A stretch of 14,377 nucleotides of DNA from contig CBDULX010000068.1 of the NCBI GenBank assembly GCA_965368175.1, positions 1 to 14,377 on the forward strand, given 5' to 3'. Source of the stretch: CBDULX01 sp965368175 (GTDB taxonomy: Bacteria; Pseudomonadota; Gammaproteobacteria; SZUA-229). Within the stretch, counting starts at the first letter, position 1. Each line of letters begins with the position of its first letter. Below the pieces are notes generated by a model. It searched no databases. It worked only from the letters and a program-made list of their open reading frames with translations, and had not been told where the DNA came from. Both the position numbers and the translations under genes were made by a program. Shown in pieces: positions 7,016 through 14,377 of this stretch.

Positions 7016-7135
7016 GAGCTACTCCGGGGGATCTGGATTGATTGTTGGAGAGCCGTTAAGCAACATTTGCGATCGCTGTAAATCCATCGACCGCACATCC
7101 CCCATAGGTTCTCTCTTTTTCGGAGTGATTGTTAT
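7012..7135 (+). other. Candidate structured 5' leader of the DUF971 gene
   Basis: Several pairings are visible. A 5' hairpin pairs CCCGGAG (7012-7018) with CTCCGGG (7022-7028). A long-range stem pairs GGGGGAT (7026-7032) with ATCCCCC (7097-7103), continued by TGGATT (7034-7039) with AATCCA (7081-7086). An internal hairpin pairs TGTTG (7043-7047) with CAACA (7061-7065), and its loop GAGAG (7048-7052) can reach CTCTC (7111-7115). The first hairpin and the long stem share three bases and exclude each other. ACTCC (7021-7025) can also cover the GGAGT Shine-Dalgarno (7122-7126). This looks like a regulatory leader, but I do not recognise a known riboswitch class. Confidence 0.42.
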
Positions 7136-7498
7136 ATGCCAAAACCAACGAATATCAGCCTGCACCAGAAGTCCCGTATTCTCGAAATTGAATTCGATGA
7201 CGGTCAGGCCTACAAATTTACCTGCGAATTTCTGCGAGTACATTCGCCTTCAGCTGAAGTCACTGGTCACGGCCCCGGCCAGGAAGTACTTCAGGTGGGT
7301 AAAGAAGGTGTCAGTATCAGGGCCATTGAGCCGGTTGGGCATTACGCAGTGAAGCTGGTTTTTGATGATGAACACGACTCGGGCCTGTATTCCTGGGATT
7401 ACCTGCATGATTTAGGTGCTAATTACGAAAAAAAATGGCAGGATTATTTACGTCGATTGAAAGAAGCCGGTGTACAACATAAGGAAATTGCCAACTAG
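7136..7498 (+). CDS. DUF971 family protein
   Basis: This is a 120-residue protein of the DUF971 family, which resembles the N-terminal domain of gamma-butyrobetaine hydroxylase. The signature FDDEHDSGLYSWDYLHDLG (about residues 76-94) is clear, and the FDDGQAYKF segment (20-28) is typical. Its biochemical role is not established; the domain also occurs joined to Mrp/ApbC-type iron-sulfur carriers, which hints at metal or cofactor handling. The ATG at 7136 has GGAG ten bases upstream, a long spacing, in a region that may be occluded by leader structure. Its place between hslU and ubiE recalls the order in Pseudomonas-type genomes. Confidence 0.88.
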   Translation: MPKPTNISLHQKSRILEIEFDDGQAYKFTCEFLRVHSPSAEVTGHGPGQEVLQVGKEGVSIRAIEPVGHYAVKLVFDDEHDSGLYSWDYLHDLGANYEKKWQDYLRRLKEAGVQHKEIAN

Positions 7499-7503
7499 CT
7501 ACA

Positions 7504-7546
7504 CTCTGAATTGATCCAGAGCATGCTCATTAACATGAATGGGCAT
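7504..7546. other. Two hairpins in the DUF971-ubiE gap
   Basis: CTCTG (7504-7508) pairs with CAGAG (7517-7521). ATGCTCATT (7523-7531) pairs with AATGGGCAT (7538-7546) around a six-base loop, nine pairs with one G-T. No U-run follows, so a classical terminator is unlikely; they may mark partial attenuation or mRNA processing ahead of ubiE. Confidence 0.35.
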
Positions 7547-7592
7547 TATGCTGTACCGGTGCATTATTAATAAGTTCAGGTTAGATGTTTCT

Positions 7593-8339
7593 ATGAGCGA
7601 AGACAAAACGCATTTTGGTTTCAAGCAGGTTCCTCTCGAGGAAAAAGTCGAGCGGGTGGCCGGTGTATTTCATTCAGTTGCCGATAAATATGATGTGATG
7701 AATGATGTCATGTCCTTCGGCGTGCATCGCCTGTGGAAACGCTTTACTCTAAGCCAGACCGGACTTAAAGCCGGACAAAGAGCGCTGGATCTGGCCGGTG
7801 GAACCGGAGATCTGGCCCTGCGCATGTCTCGTATGGTCGGCCCGGCAGGTGAAGTGGTACTGTCAGACATCAATGCCTCCATGCTCAACCGTGGACGTGA
7901 GCGGCTGATTGATAAAGGTGTGGCGGGCAATATGCGTTATGTGCAGGCCAATGCCGAGTGCCTGCCCTTTCCCGACAATTATTTCGATTGCGTCACCATG
8001 GCTTTTGGCCTGCGCAATGTTACCGATAAGGAGGCCGCTCTGCGGTCTATCTACCGGGTGATTAAACCCGGTGGTCGTTTGCTGGTGCTGGAATTTTCCA
8101 AACCGGTGGCGCCCGGTCTGGCTCCGATATACGACACCTATTCATTCAAGCTGCTGCCCATGATGGGCAAGTTGATCGCCAATGATGCAGAAAGCTACCA
8201 GTATCTGGCCGAATCTATTCGTATGCACCCGGATCAGGCCACCCTCAAATCCATGATGGAGCAGGCTGGTTTCGATAAGGTCAGCTATAACAACATGACC
8301 GGTGGCATTGTGGCTCTGCACAAGGGCTTTAAAATTTAA
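7593..8339 (+). CDS. ubiE: Demethylmenaquinone/ubiquinone C-methyltransferase UbiE
   Basis: UbiE transfers a methyl group from S-adenosylmethionine to the quinone ring in ubiquinone (and menaquinone) synthesis. From ATG 7593 the protein is 248 residues, close to E. coli UbiE. The N terminus THFGFKQV (6-13), the [13 protein letters not shown] block (26-38) and [10 protein letters not shown] (41-50) are characteristic. SAM-binding motif I is DLAGGTGD (66-73), and later signatures include AFGLRNVTD and GGRLLVLEF. An upstream in-frame ATG near 7539 would add 18 unrelated residues and is rejected. No strong Shine-Dalgarno is visible. ubiJ and ubiB follow immediately, so these three probably form one transcript. 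Confidence 0.95.
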   Translation: MSEDKTHFGFKQVPLEEKVERVAGVFHSVADKYDVMNDVMSFGVHRLWKRFTLSQTGLKAGQRALDLAGGTGDLALRMSRMVGPAGEVVLSDINASMLNRGRERLIDKGVAGNMRYVQANAECLPFPDNYFDCVTMAFGLRNVTDKEAALRSIYRVIKPGGRLLVLEFSKPVAPGLAPIYDTYSFKLLPMMGKLIANDAESYQYLAESIRMHPDQATLKSMMEQAGFDKVSYNNMTGGIVALHKGFKI

Positions 8340-8349
8340 AGGGAATGCA

Positions 8350-8958
8350 TTGAGTCTACCAGAGATACTACTGGCCTCCATCGAAACTACGATTAATCGC
8401 TATCTGGCGCTTGATCCCGAAAAGATGGCTGAGTTCGCCAGTCTGGAAGGCAAGGTGATCGCCATAGAGATCGAAGGCATTCAGCAAAGTCTTTACCTGT
8501 ACCCAGGTGTCGATGGCATTATGGTGATGGGTGATTTTGATGGTGAGCCAGACACCACGCTCAGTGGAACGCCCCTGGCACTTGCTCGGCTCGGCTTATC
8601 AGAAAATGCAGCATCAGTATTATTTTCCGGCGAGGTCAGAATTGAAGGCGATAGTCGCCTGGGACATAAGTTCAAGCGCCTGCTATCGGAAGTGAATATC
8701 GACTGGGAAGAGCAGTTGTCTAAATACCTGGGTGATGTGCTCGCTCACCAGCTGGGTAATGCCGCCCGTAGTTGTTCAGCCTGGTTTGCTCGTAGTAAAC
8801 AGTCACTGGCGCTGGATCTTGGTGAATATCTGCAGGAAGAAAGCCGTATGCTGGTCAGCAAGGCCGAGCTGGATCGATTTGTGAATCGGGTGGATCAACT
8901 TAGAGAAGCGGCCGATCGATTAGAAGCCAGAATTCACAAACTCATCAAACAAAAATAA
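8350..8958 (+). CDS. ubiJ: Ubiquinone biosynthesis accessory factor UbiJ (SCP2 domain)
   Basis: UbiJ is a lipid-binding accessory factor that helps the late ubiquinone hydroxylation and methylation steps in the soluble Ubi complex. I choose TTG 8350 as start: AAAGGGA (8338-8344) lies at the right distance, and it gives 202 residues, nearly the E. coli length. The only in-frame ATG upstream (8302) lies inside ubiE without a ribosome site. An SCP2-like domain covers about residues 15-115. The C terminus (about 170-200) is a charged coiled-coil segment with heptad-like spacing, the region used for partner binding in the family. Sequence conservation is low, as usual for UbiJ; context between ubiE and ubiB secures the call. 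Confidence 0.9.
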   Translation: MSLPEILLASIETTINRYLALDPEKMAEFASLEGKVIAIEIEGIQQSLYLYPGVDGIMVMGDFDGEPDTTLSGTPLALARLGLSENAASVLFSGEVRIEGDSRLGHKFKRLLSEVNIDWEEQLSKYLGDVLAHQLGNAARSCSAWFARSKQSLALDLGEYLQEESRMLVSKAELDRFVNRVDQLREAADRLEARIHKLIKQK

Positions 8959-8979
8959 CACTGAGTTAACGGAAGCCCT

Positions 8980-10638
8980 ATGTTCAGACCCGCCCAGTTA
9001 CTCCGCCTCTTACACATAAATTATGTACTGGTGCGTCATGGACTGGACGACATTATTTTTGCTATACATCTGTTCCGCCCATTTCGGTTTTTAATCTATT
9101 TAATGCCCTGGAACTGGTTTTTCCGCGACCGCAGTAATCGTGGCCAGCGTATTCGTCTTGCACTGGAAGATCTGGGGCCGATTTTTATAAAGTTTGGTCA
9201 GATGCTGTCCACTCGCAAAGACCTGTTGCCGGAAGAAATCGCCGAAGAGCTGGTGCTTTTGCAGGACAATGTACCGCCGTTTTCCGGCGCTCGATCCAGG
9301 GCCATTATCGAAAAGGCCTTCAAGCAACCGGTGGGAGAAATTTTCGCCGAGTTCGAAGAAAAACCCCATGCCTCGGCCTCAGTAGCACAGGTGCATCTGG
9401 CCAGATTAAAAAATGGCCGAGAAGTAGTGGTCAAGGTGTTACGGCCAGATATTCTGCCGGTGATCAGGCGGGACATCGAACTGTTAAAAATCATCGCCCG
9501 GCTGGCAGAAAAATATTCCCGCGATGCGCGACGACTGCGAGCCATTGAAATCGTTAATGATTATGAAAAAACCATTCTCGATGAGCTGGACCTGATGCGC
9601 GAAGCGGCCAATGCCAGTCAGATCCGACGCAACTTTGAAAACTCCGATGCCCTGTATATCCCCGAGATTTTCTGGGATTACTCTCGCCGCAATGTCATGG
9701 TGATGGAGCGTATCCATGGTGTATCCATGGGTGAAGTGGCTAGCCTGGAAGCAATGGGTGTAGATATGAAGCACCTGTCGGAACTGGGAGTGGAAATCTT
9801 TTTCACCCAGGTGTTCAAGCACAACTTCTTCCATGCCGACATGCACCCCGGCAATATCTTCCTGGATATTACCGATAAAAAGCATACCAAATACATTGCC
9901 GTGGATTTTGGTATCGTCGGCAGCCTGAGTCCTGAAGACCAGCGTTATCTGGCGGAAAATTTCCTCGCCTTCTTCAAACGCGATTATTACCGGGTGGCCC
10001 AGTTACATGTGGATTCCGGCTGGGTGCCTGCGGGAACCCGTATCGATGAATTCGAGTCGGCAATTCGCAGTGTCTGCGAACCCATATTCGAACGGCCATT
10101 AAAAGATATTTCTTTCGGTAACCTGCTGCTGCGCTTATTTCAGACCGCGCGTCGTTTCAATATGGAAGTGCAGCCCCAGCTGGTGCTGTTGCAGAAAACC
10201 CTGCTTAACATTGAAGGTCTGGGCCGACAGATTTATCCCGACCTGGATTTATGGAAAACCGCCAAGCCATTCCTTGAGAACTGGATGAATGAACAAATCG
10301 GCACCAGGGCACTGTTCAAGGGGTTTAAGAAGAACCTGCCATACCTGGCAGAAAAAATGCCAGAAATGCCCGAACTCATGTATCAGGCTCTAAAGAAAAT
10401 ATCGGAAGGTGAAAATCACCAGCAGCAGACCGATGAATTAAAAAAAATTCGTCAACAGCTGGAAAACAATCAACGCAAAAGTCTGTTCACCATTGCCGGG
10501 TCTGCGTTGTTGATCTGTAGTGTGCTGTTACTGAGCTTTGAATTTGTCGGTCAGCCACAATTCATGCAACTGCCAGTTATCAGCTGGGTGCTAGCACTGC
10601 CAGGGGCGGCTATGATCTGGTTCGGCTTAAGGCGTTAA
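8980..10638 (+). CDS. ubiB: Ubiquinone biosynthesis kinase-like ATPase UbiB
   Basis: UbiB is an atypical protein-kinase-like (ABC1/ADCK/COQ8) ATPase anchored in the inner membrane and needed for ubiquinone synthesis, probably by making lipid precursors accessible. The 552-residue protein shows the family motifs in order: KFGQ (71-74) in the inhibitory N-terminal extension, the Ala/Ser-rich nucleotide loop ASASVAQVH (131-139), Lys152 in [12 protein letters not shown] (285-292) and VDFG (308-311). Two C-terminal transmembrane segments lie at about 501-522 and 526-550. GGAAG precedes the ATG at 8980, and the gap to ubiJ is 21 bases. The next gene begins 17 bases after its stop. Confidence 0.96.
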   Translation: MFRPAQLLRLLHINYVLVRHGLDDIIFAIHLFRPFRFLIYLMPWNWFFRDRSNRGQRIRLALEDLGPIFIKFGQMLSTRKDLLPEEIAEELVLLQDNVPPFSGARSRAIIEKAFKQPVGEIFAEFEEKPHASASVAQVHLARLKNGREVVVKVLRPDILPVIRRDIELLKIIARLAEKYSRDARRLRAIEIVNDYEKTILDELDLMREAANASQIRRNFENSDALYIPEIFWDYSRRNVMVMERIHGVSMGEVASLEAMGVDMKHLSELGVEIFFTQVFKHNFFHADMHPGNIFLDITDKKHTKYIAVDFGIVGSLSPEDQRYLAENFLAFFKRDYYRVAQLHVDSGWVPAGTRIDEFESAIRSVCEPIFERPLKDISFGNLLLRLFQTARRFNMEVQPQLVLLQKTLLNIEGLGRQIYPDLDLWKTAKPFLENWMNEQIGTRALFKGFKKNLPYLAEKMPEMPELMYQALKKISEGENHQQQTDELKKIRQQLENNQRKSLFTIAGSALLICSVLLLSFEFVGQPQFMQLPVISWVLALPGAAMIWFGLRR

Positions 10639-10655
10639 CTGGGCAGGAGCAGGGA

Positions 10656-13475
10656 ATGCAAGTTGTTAAAAGTCTGTCTTTAGTTTTTCTGGTTTTCGTC
10701 AGTCTAAATGCTTTTGCTATCGATCCACATCTCGACTGGAAAACCATTGAGTCGGATTACTTCTATATACATTTCCCACAGGGTTATTTAAACCAGGCGA
10801 GGCAGGTGGCTGACATTGCCGAAGCTGCCCATGAAAAACTGGTACCGGTGATACGTTGGCAACCTAAACAGAAAACCCATCTGGTCATCAGTGATGAAAC
10901 CGATCAGCCCAATGGATATGCCATTAGTTTCCCCTTTAATCGCAGTGTGCTGTTTCTAAGCCCGCCAGATGAAGCCAATTCCCTGGAAGATGTTGAAAAC
11001 TGGCTGGAAACCCTCATCGAGCATGAATACACTCATATTCTGCATATCGATAAAGCCAGCGGTGGGCCCAATAATTTACGTTCGATATTCGGTCGCAATA
11101 TTTTCTTTTTTCCCAACCAGTTTCAGCCATCCTGGATTATCGAAGGACTGGCCACTCATATTGAGACCCATAAAGACCGGGGCATAGGGCGTGGGCAGAG
11201 TAGCCTGTTTCGCATGATGATGCGGGAAGAGGTGCGTAATGGCATCAAACCGCTAGATCAGGTAAACCTGCCGATTCGTCGCTGGCCCATGGGCACATCC
11301 GCTTATCTTTATGGCGTGTTCTTTTTTCAGTTTATAGAGCAGCAGTACGGACAGCAGTATATCGATCGCATGATCGATAACTACAGCAAAAACCTGTTGC
11401 CCTTTTTTATCAACAGTAATGCCGAGTCAGTTTTTGGAAAAGACCTTAAACAACTATGGTCAGAGTATGAGCTCTGGTTAAAACAGGAATTTGCCCAGGA
11501 GCTGGCTCAGGAACAGTCAGCAAATAAACAGTTATCCAGTTACGGTTACTTTACCCGAGAACTGCAAATTACGGATGATGGACGACTATTTTATATCCGT
11601 GGTGGCGGCATGCAGCACCCGGCACTAATGATGATCGATACATCAGATCAGCATCATCATTTAACGGATATTAATCACGGTGCAAGAATAAATATGCACC
11701 CGGATCAAAATAGAATACTGATCACCCAGCCAGAATTTTGCGGCGAGTATAATGTTTATTTTGATATCTATGAATACAACATCGAGCAGGATGACTTGAA
11801 GCGACTAACTGACTGCGGACGTTACCGCTCGGCAGAATGGGTCAATCAGGGTAATAATATCCTGGCCATAAAAACAGTGAAGGGAATAACTGAGCTGCAC
11901 AGGCTGGATGTACAGGGTCAATATATCGAAACAGTATGGCTCAGTAAACCGGACGTGATAATGTCGCAGCCTGACTGGTCAGATACCACTCAGCAACTGG
12001 TAGTGTCAGTATTCAGGCCGACTACAGGCTGGAATATTGAGCTGTTTGATTTAGTCAGTAAAGAATGGAAAGTATTAACTGAAGATCAGTACGTGGATAT
12101 GTATCCTGTATTTATCAATCAGGGAAAACAGATTTTATTTAGCTCGGATTATAAGGCTGCTTATAATATTCATCGAATTAATAGCGATGGTTCTGATCGC
12201 CGGCAGCTGACCGAGGTGTCCGCCGGAGCATTTAACAGTGCTTATAATGAGAAAAATAATCAGCTGTATTACCTGGGCTATACTGAAAATGGCTATGAAG
12301 TATTTAAAAATGATCAGCTAAAAAACACAGCCGTAAATATTGAACCGGAAAATTCAACAAAACAGCAAAAAGAAAATCAGTCCGATTCAAACCAGTATAG
12401 CGTCAGGGATTATTCACCCTGGCCCAGCCTGACACCGCGATGGTGGTTTCCTGTATTTGCCAGTACCGAACAGGAGACTACATTGGGCTTAACTGGCTCA
12501 GGGAATGATGCATTGGGCATACATAATTACGCCTACCTTGCCGCATATGACTCAATGAATGAATATGTATTCGGTGAGTTCAACTATATATTCAGCAACA
12601 ACCTGGCTTTTGGCATACGAAGAGAAGGCATCCTGCTTCTGGACTCGAATGATGAACTGGGCATTCTTCGAAACGACGATGATATCTATCTGGTAGGACT
12701 GTTAAATTTTCCCAGTATGAACAACTACTGGAGCCTCCAGTTAGGTGCAATAAGCAGTCAGCAAAGTGATTTTTTTGTTGCCAGTGGTATTCAACCACTA
12801 GAGGACCGGCGTGACCGAATTCTAGGCCTTTCATTATATTTTAGTAACGTTGAAAACTATATTTTATCGATAAGTGAAAGTGATGGAATACGCGCCAGAC
12901 TGACAGCAGAGAGCAGCGATGTCTGGAGCAGCGATTACACGGGTGAAGTGTACAGTTTCAAGCTGGGTGGCTTCATAAGTCTTGGCCATGAACATGTGCT
13001 TGCCCTGCAGTATGTTCATGGCATCAGTAATGAACAGCCAGACCCTTTCCGACTGGGTGGTGAAGACACTGATTTTAATTTTTTTGATGTGTTAACGCCT
13101 GTCGGCTCCCCGGTTTTTGGCGACAGGGAATACAGCTTACGTGGCTATCCAGAAGGCCGCGCAGAATTACGCGGCAACAACATGCAGCTAGCGACCCTGG
13201 AATGGCGCTTCCCGATTAATCGCGTAGAACGAGGCTTCATGGCTCCCCCTGTCGGACTAATGCAATTGTCCGGTTCCCTGTTCGCAGAAAGCGGTGGTGT
13301 CTGGGATGAAGGTAATCAACCGGAAACGTATTACGACAGTGTCGGTGCAGAACTGCATGCGGATGTGAATTTGTTTTATGGTATAACGACAAAAATGAGA
13401 CTGGGTTATGCGAAGGGTCTGGATGAGCTGATTGGAGATGAGAGGGTTTATTTTAGTTTGGGGGCTTCGTTTTAA
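10656..13475 (+). CDS. Outer-membrane protein: metallopeptidase-like domain, beta-propeller, Omp85-like barrel
   Basis: This 939-residue protein has a Sec signal peptide (1-21, cleavage after AFA). Residues about 25-280 resemble gluzincin (peptidase MA-like) enzymes: HEYTH (His123, Glu124, His127), with Glu163 in WIIEGLATHIE as likely third zinc ligand. Residues about 285-560 form a TolB/WD40-like beta-propeller with repeated 'YNIHRINSDGSDRRQLT'-type blades. From about 581 (YSPWPSLTPRWW) to the end is an outer-membrane barrel with an Omp85-like LRGYPEG loop (828-834) and a C-terminal Phe. I see no POTRA domains. AGGAG (10645-10649) lies six bases before the ATG, and the gap to ubiB is 17 bases, so readthrough is likely. 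The middle is more AT-rich than the ubi genes. Homologues are often labelled Tol-like because of the propeller. Protease activity and substrate are inference. Confidence 0.8.
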   Translation: MQVVKSLSLVFLVFVSLNAFAIDPHLDWKTIESDYFYIHFPQGYLNQARQVADIAEAAHEKLVPVIRWQPKQKTHLVISDETDQPNGYAISFPFNRSVLFLSPPDEANSLEDVENWLETLIEHEYTHILHIDKASGGPNNLRSIFGRNIFFFPNQFQPSWIIEGLATHIETHKDRGIGRGQSSLFRMMMREEVRNGIKPLDQVNLPIRRWPMGTSAYLYGVFFFQFIEQQYGQQYIDRMIDNYSKNLLPFFINSNAESVFGKDLKQLWSEYELWLKQEFAQELAQEQSANKQLSSYGYFTRELQITDDGRLFYIRGGGMQHPALMMIDTSDQHHHLTDINHGARINMHPDQNRILITQPEFCGEYNVYFDIYEYNIEQDDLKRLTDCGRYRSAEWVNQGNNILAIKTVKGITELHRLDVQGQYIETVWLSKPDVIMSQPDWSDTTQQLVVSVFRPTTGWNIELFDLVSKEWKVLTEDQYVDMYPVFINQGKQILFSSDYKAAYNIHRINSDGSDRRQLTEVSAGAFNSAYNEKNNQLYYLGYTENGYEVFKNDQLKNTAVNIEPENSTKQQKENQSDSNQYSVRDYSPWPSLTPRWWFPVFASTEQETTLGLTGSGNDALGIHNYAYLAAYDSMNEYVFGEFNYIFSNNLAFGIRREGILLLDSNDELGILRNDDDIYLVGLLNFPSMNNYWSLQLGAISSQQSDFFVASGIQPLEDRRDRILGLSLYFSNVENYILSISESDGIRARLTAESSDVWSSDYTGEVYSFKLGGFISLGHEHVLALQYVHGISNEQPDPFRLGGEDTDFNFFDVLTPVGSPVFGDREYSLRGYPEGRAELRGNNMQLATLEWRFPINRVERGFMAPPVGLMQLSGSLFAESGGVWDEGNQPETYYDSVGAELHADVNLFYGITTKMRLGYAKGLDELIGDERVYFSLGASF

Positions 13476-13489
13476 TTTTTATTTTTTAC

Positions 13490-13744
13490 TTTTATTAACA
13501 CGGCTGTCCCGTTAACTGTTTTTATTGTAGCTGGTAGCTCATTAATATAAGGCCGTAATGAGGCACTTGATATTTGAGTACATGGAAATAAATAAATCCG
13601 TAAAGTTGTCATCCCGAACGAAGCGAAGCGTAGTGGAGGGATCTAAAGTGCCTTGTCATGCGGGATATAAGATCTCTCCATTTCGCTATTGCTCTAGTCG
13701 AGATGACACAACAAAGTTAACGGGACAGCAGTGTTTTAATAAAA
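13490..13744. mobile_element. MITE-like element with 27-29 bp terminal inverted repeats
   Basis: The left end (13490-13516) and right end (13716-13744) are inverted copies sharing GTTAACGGGACAGC, then GTGTT and AATAAAA, with one mismatch and one 2-base insertion. The 255-bp interior holds a second palindrome and no credible gene; a 74-codon open frame across it is an artefact of repeat sequence. TAC flanks both ends (13487-13489 and 13745-13747), a possible 3-bp target duplication. It begins 14 bases after the stop of the outer-membrane protein gene. Confidence 0.68.
13605..13712. repeat. Imperfect palindrome of the GTCATCCCGA...GGGATCT type
   Basis: The left arm (13605-13644) runs from GTTGTCATCCCGAACG to GGAGGGATCT. 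The right arm (13670-13712) runs from AGATCTCTCC to CGAGATGACACAAC. From memory, repeats of this form are scattered in many bacterial genomes. AGGCACTT (13561-13568) and AAGTGCCT (13646-13653) add a further inverted pair. It lies inside the MITE-like element. Confidence 0.65.
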
Positions 13745-13774
13745 TACATTACTATTTTTTAACATTGGTTTCGC

Positions 13775-14108
13775 CTCGGTAACTGCTCCTGCGTTACTCT
13801 ACCTCCTGCATCCATGCAGTCGAGCTGGCGAGTTACTTCTTTGTCTCCAGCAACAAAGAAGGTAACCAAGAAAATGCCGCCCCAGGTCGCAAGCCACTAT
13901 GCAAACAGCGCATAGTGGTTCCTTCGTCACTCGTGATTTATGAGGCTGCTGCGAAACTCACAAACAATAAAAACCATTGTTTGTTCAAACGTTCTCGCAG
14001 ACAACTCCTCATAAATCACTCCCTCCTCTGCTTACTCCAAAGGGGTTCTTGCGTGTGAATGCCCACAGGGATGTGGGTGAGTAGAGTAATGCAGGAGCAA
14101 TTACCGAG
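13775..14108. repeat. 334-bp inverted-repeat unit enclosing structured copy 1
   Basis: The end arms 13775-13802 and 14081-14108 are inverted repeats with 26 of 28 positions matching (left arm CTCGGTAACTGCTCCTGC...). Each is followed inward by a small hairpin: CTGCAT-CC-ATGCAG (13806-13819) on the left, CCCACA-GGGA-TGTGGG (14062-14077) on the right. The two hairpins differ in sequence but occupy corresponding places. No gene is visible. Confidence 0.7.
13827..14045 (+). repeat. Structured repeat, copy 1
   Basis: In order: GGCGAGTTAC; a hairpin pairing TTCTTTGT with ACAAAGAA (about 13836-13860); a GCCGCCCC block ending at 13883; a perfect 9-bp hairpin (13894-13902 with 13910-13918); GGTTCCTTCGTC; then a long composite hairpin. 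That last stem pairs 13933-13945 with 14007-14019 (13 bp, perfect), 13949-13954 with 13995-14000, and 13960-13968 with 13976-13984. It closes with ACTCCAAAGGGG. Copy 2 on the other strand has the same order of parts. Confidence 0.7.
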
Positions 14109-14168
14109 ATGACACGCAAATAAGAAGCGCAAAGCGCACAGATTTTCTTGTTCTTTTAGTCCTTAAAT

Positions 14169-14377
14169 CCCCATTGGAGCAAGCCGAGGAGCGCATGATG
14201 AATGTGCAGGCTTTCTGCGAGCATGTTTGACGAGCGTTGTTTGCGAGGAGTTGCGCAGCAGGCATATTCATCATGTGGCGACGAGGGAACCCTTCATGTC
14301 TTTTATGAAGGGCTTGTGAACTGGGGCGTGTTTCTTTGGTTCCGTTTCTTTACACGAGTAAAGAAATGAACTCGCCC
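14169..14377 (-). repeat. Structured repeat, copy 2 (inverted, reaches window edge)
   Basis: Read on the minus strand from 14377, this gives the same parts as copy 1: GGCGAGTTCA; a hairpin pairing TTTCTTTAC with GTAAAGAAA (14345-14353 and 14358-14366 on the plus strand); CGCCCC; an 8-bp hairpin (14290-14297 with 14305-14312); GGTTCCCTCGTC; a long stem (14194-14207 with 14262-14275); and CTCCAATGGGG. Its stems differ from copy 1 in sequence but remain paired. It probably continues past the window. Confidence 0.68.

Noticed and set aside
7012..7028. Intrinsic terminator after hslU
   Set aside because: The CCCGGAG/CTCCGGG hairpin has no following U-tract; G residues follow instead.
7038..7352. 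104-codon open frame overlapping the DUF971 gene
   Set aside because: It runs out of frame through the conserved DUF971 region and the structured leader; no recognisable domain.
13608..13708. TGTCAT/GATGACA words as extra sigma-54 activator sites
   Set aside because: They belong to the GTCATCCCGA-type palindrome, and no sigma-54 promoter or gene lies next to them.
13558..13782. 74-codon open frame in the right-hand repeat region
   Set aside because: It crosses palindromic repeat DNA and the MITE right end, has no ribosome site and reads as repeat translation.
13775..14377. Retron or group II intron
   Set aside because: Nested inverted repeats recall such RNAs, but no reverse transcriptase is present in the window, and the unit occurs as two diverged inverted copies.
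1..14377. tRNA or rRNA genes
   Set aside because: I saw no cloverleaf-like or rRNA-like stretch on either strand in the gaps between genes.

Overview
The window reads as a chromosomal segment of a gammaproteobacterium with intermediate GC. The evidence is gene content and order: dapF, DUF484 and xerC form an overlapping run, followed by hslV-hslU, a DUF971 gene, ubiE, ubiJ and ubiB. I recall both blocks from Pseudomonas-like gammaproteobacteria. I cannot name a genus.

Layout. (1) Positions 1-1086 hold a two-gene unit. A tiny acidic exported protein is followed by a periplasmic rhodanese, behind a very good sigma-54 (-24/-12) promoter and an array of TGTCA/TGACA half-sites. It ends in a bidirectional terminator. 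(2) Convergent to it is a sigma-54 activator (PAS, AAA+, Fis-type helix-turn-helix). A perfect TGTCATGACA palindrome lies at its own predicted transcription start, so the operator, promoter, targets and regulator all appear to be in view. (3) Positions 2486-4910 carry dapF (lysine and peptidoglycan precursor), a DUF484 protein and xerC (chromosome dimer resolution), translationally coupled. (4) The xerC stop lies inside an unusual pair of inverted arrays of 7-bp repeats. The last repeat unit supplies the -35 box of a heat-shock (sigma-32) promoter for hslVU, the ATP-dependent protease. (5) A structured 5' leader precedes the DUF971 gene, followed by ubiE, ubiJ and ubiB (ubiquinone biosynthesis). 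(6) A 939-residue protein follows ubiB by 17 bases. It joins a signal peptide, an HExxH metallopeptidase-like domain, a beta-propeller and an Omp85-like outer-membrane barrel. (7) The last 900 bases have no credible gene. They hold a 255-bp MITE-like element and two inverted, diverged copies of a roughly 210-bp structured repeat. Corresponding hairpins in the two copies differ in sequence but keep their pairing.

The housekeeping genes are ordinary. The points worth a second look are the self-contained sigma-54 rhodanese regulon, the heptad array feeding the hslVU promoter, the DUF971 leader, the peptidase-propeller-barrel protein, and the covarying repeat island at the right end.
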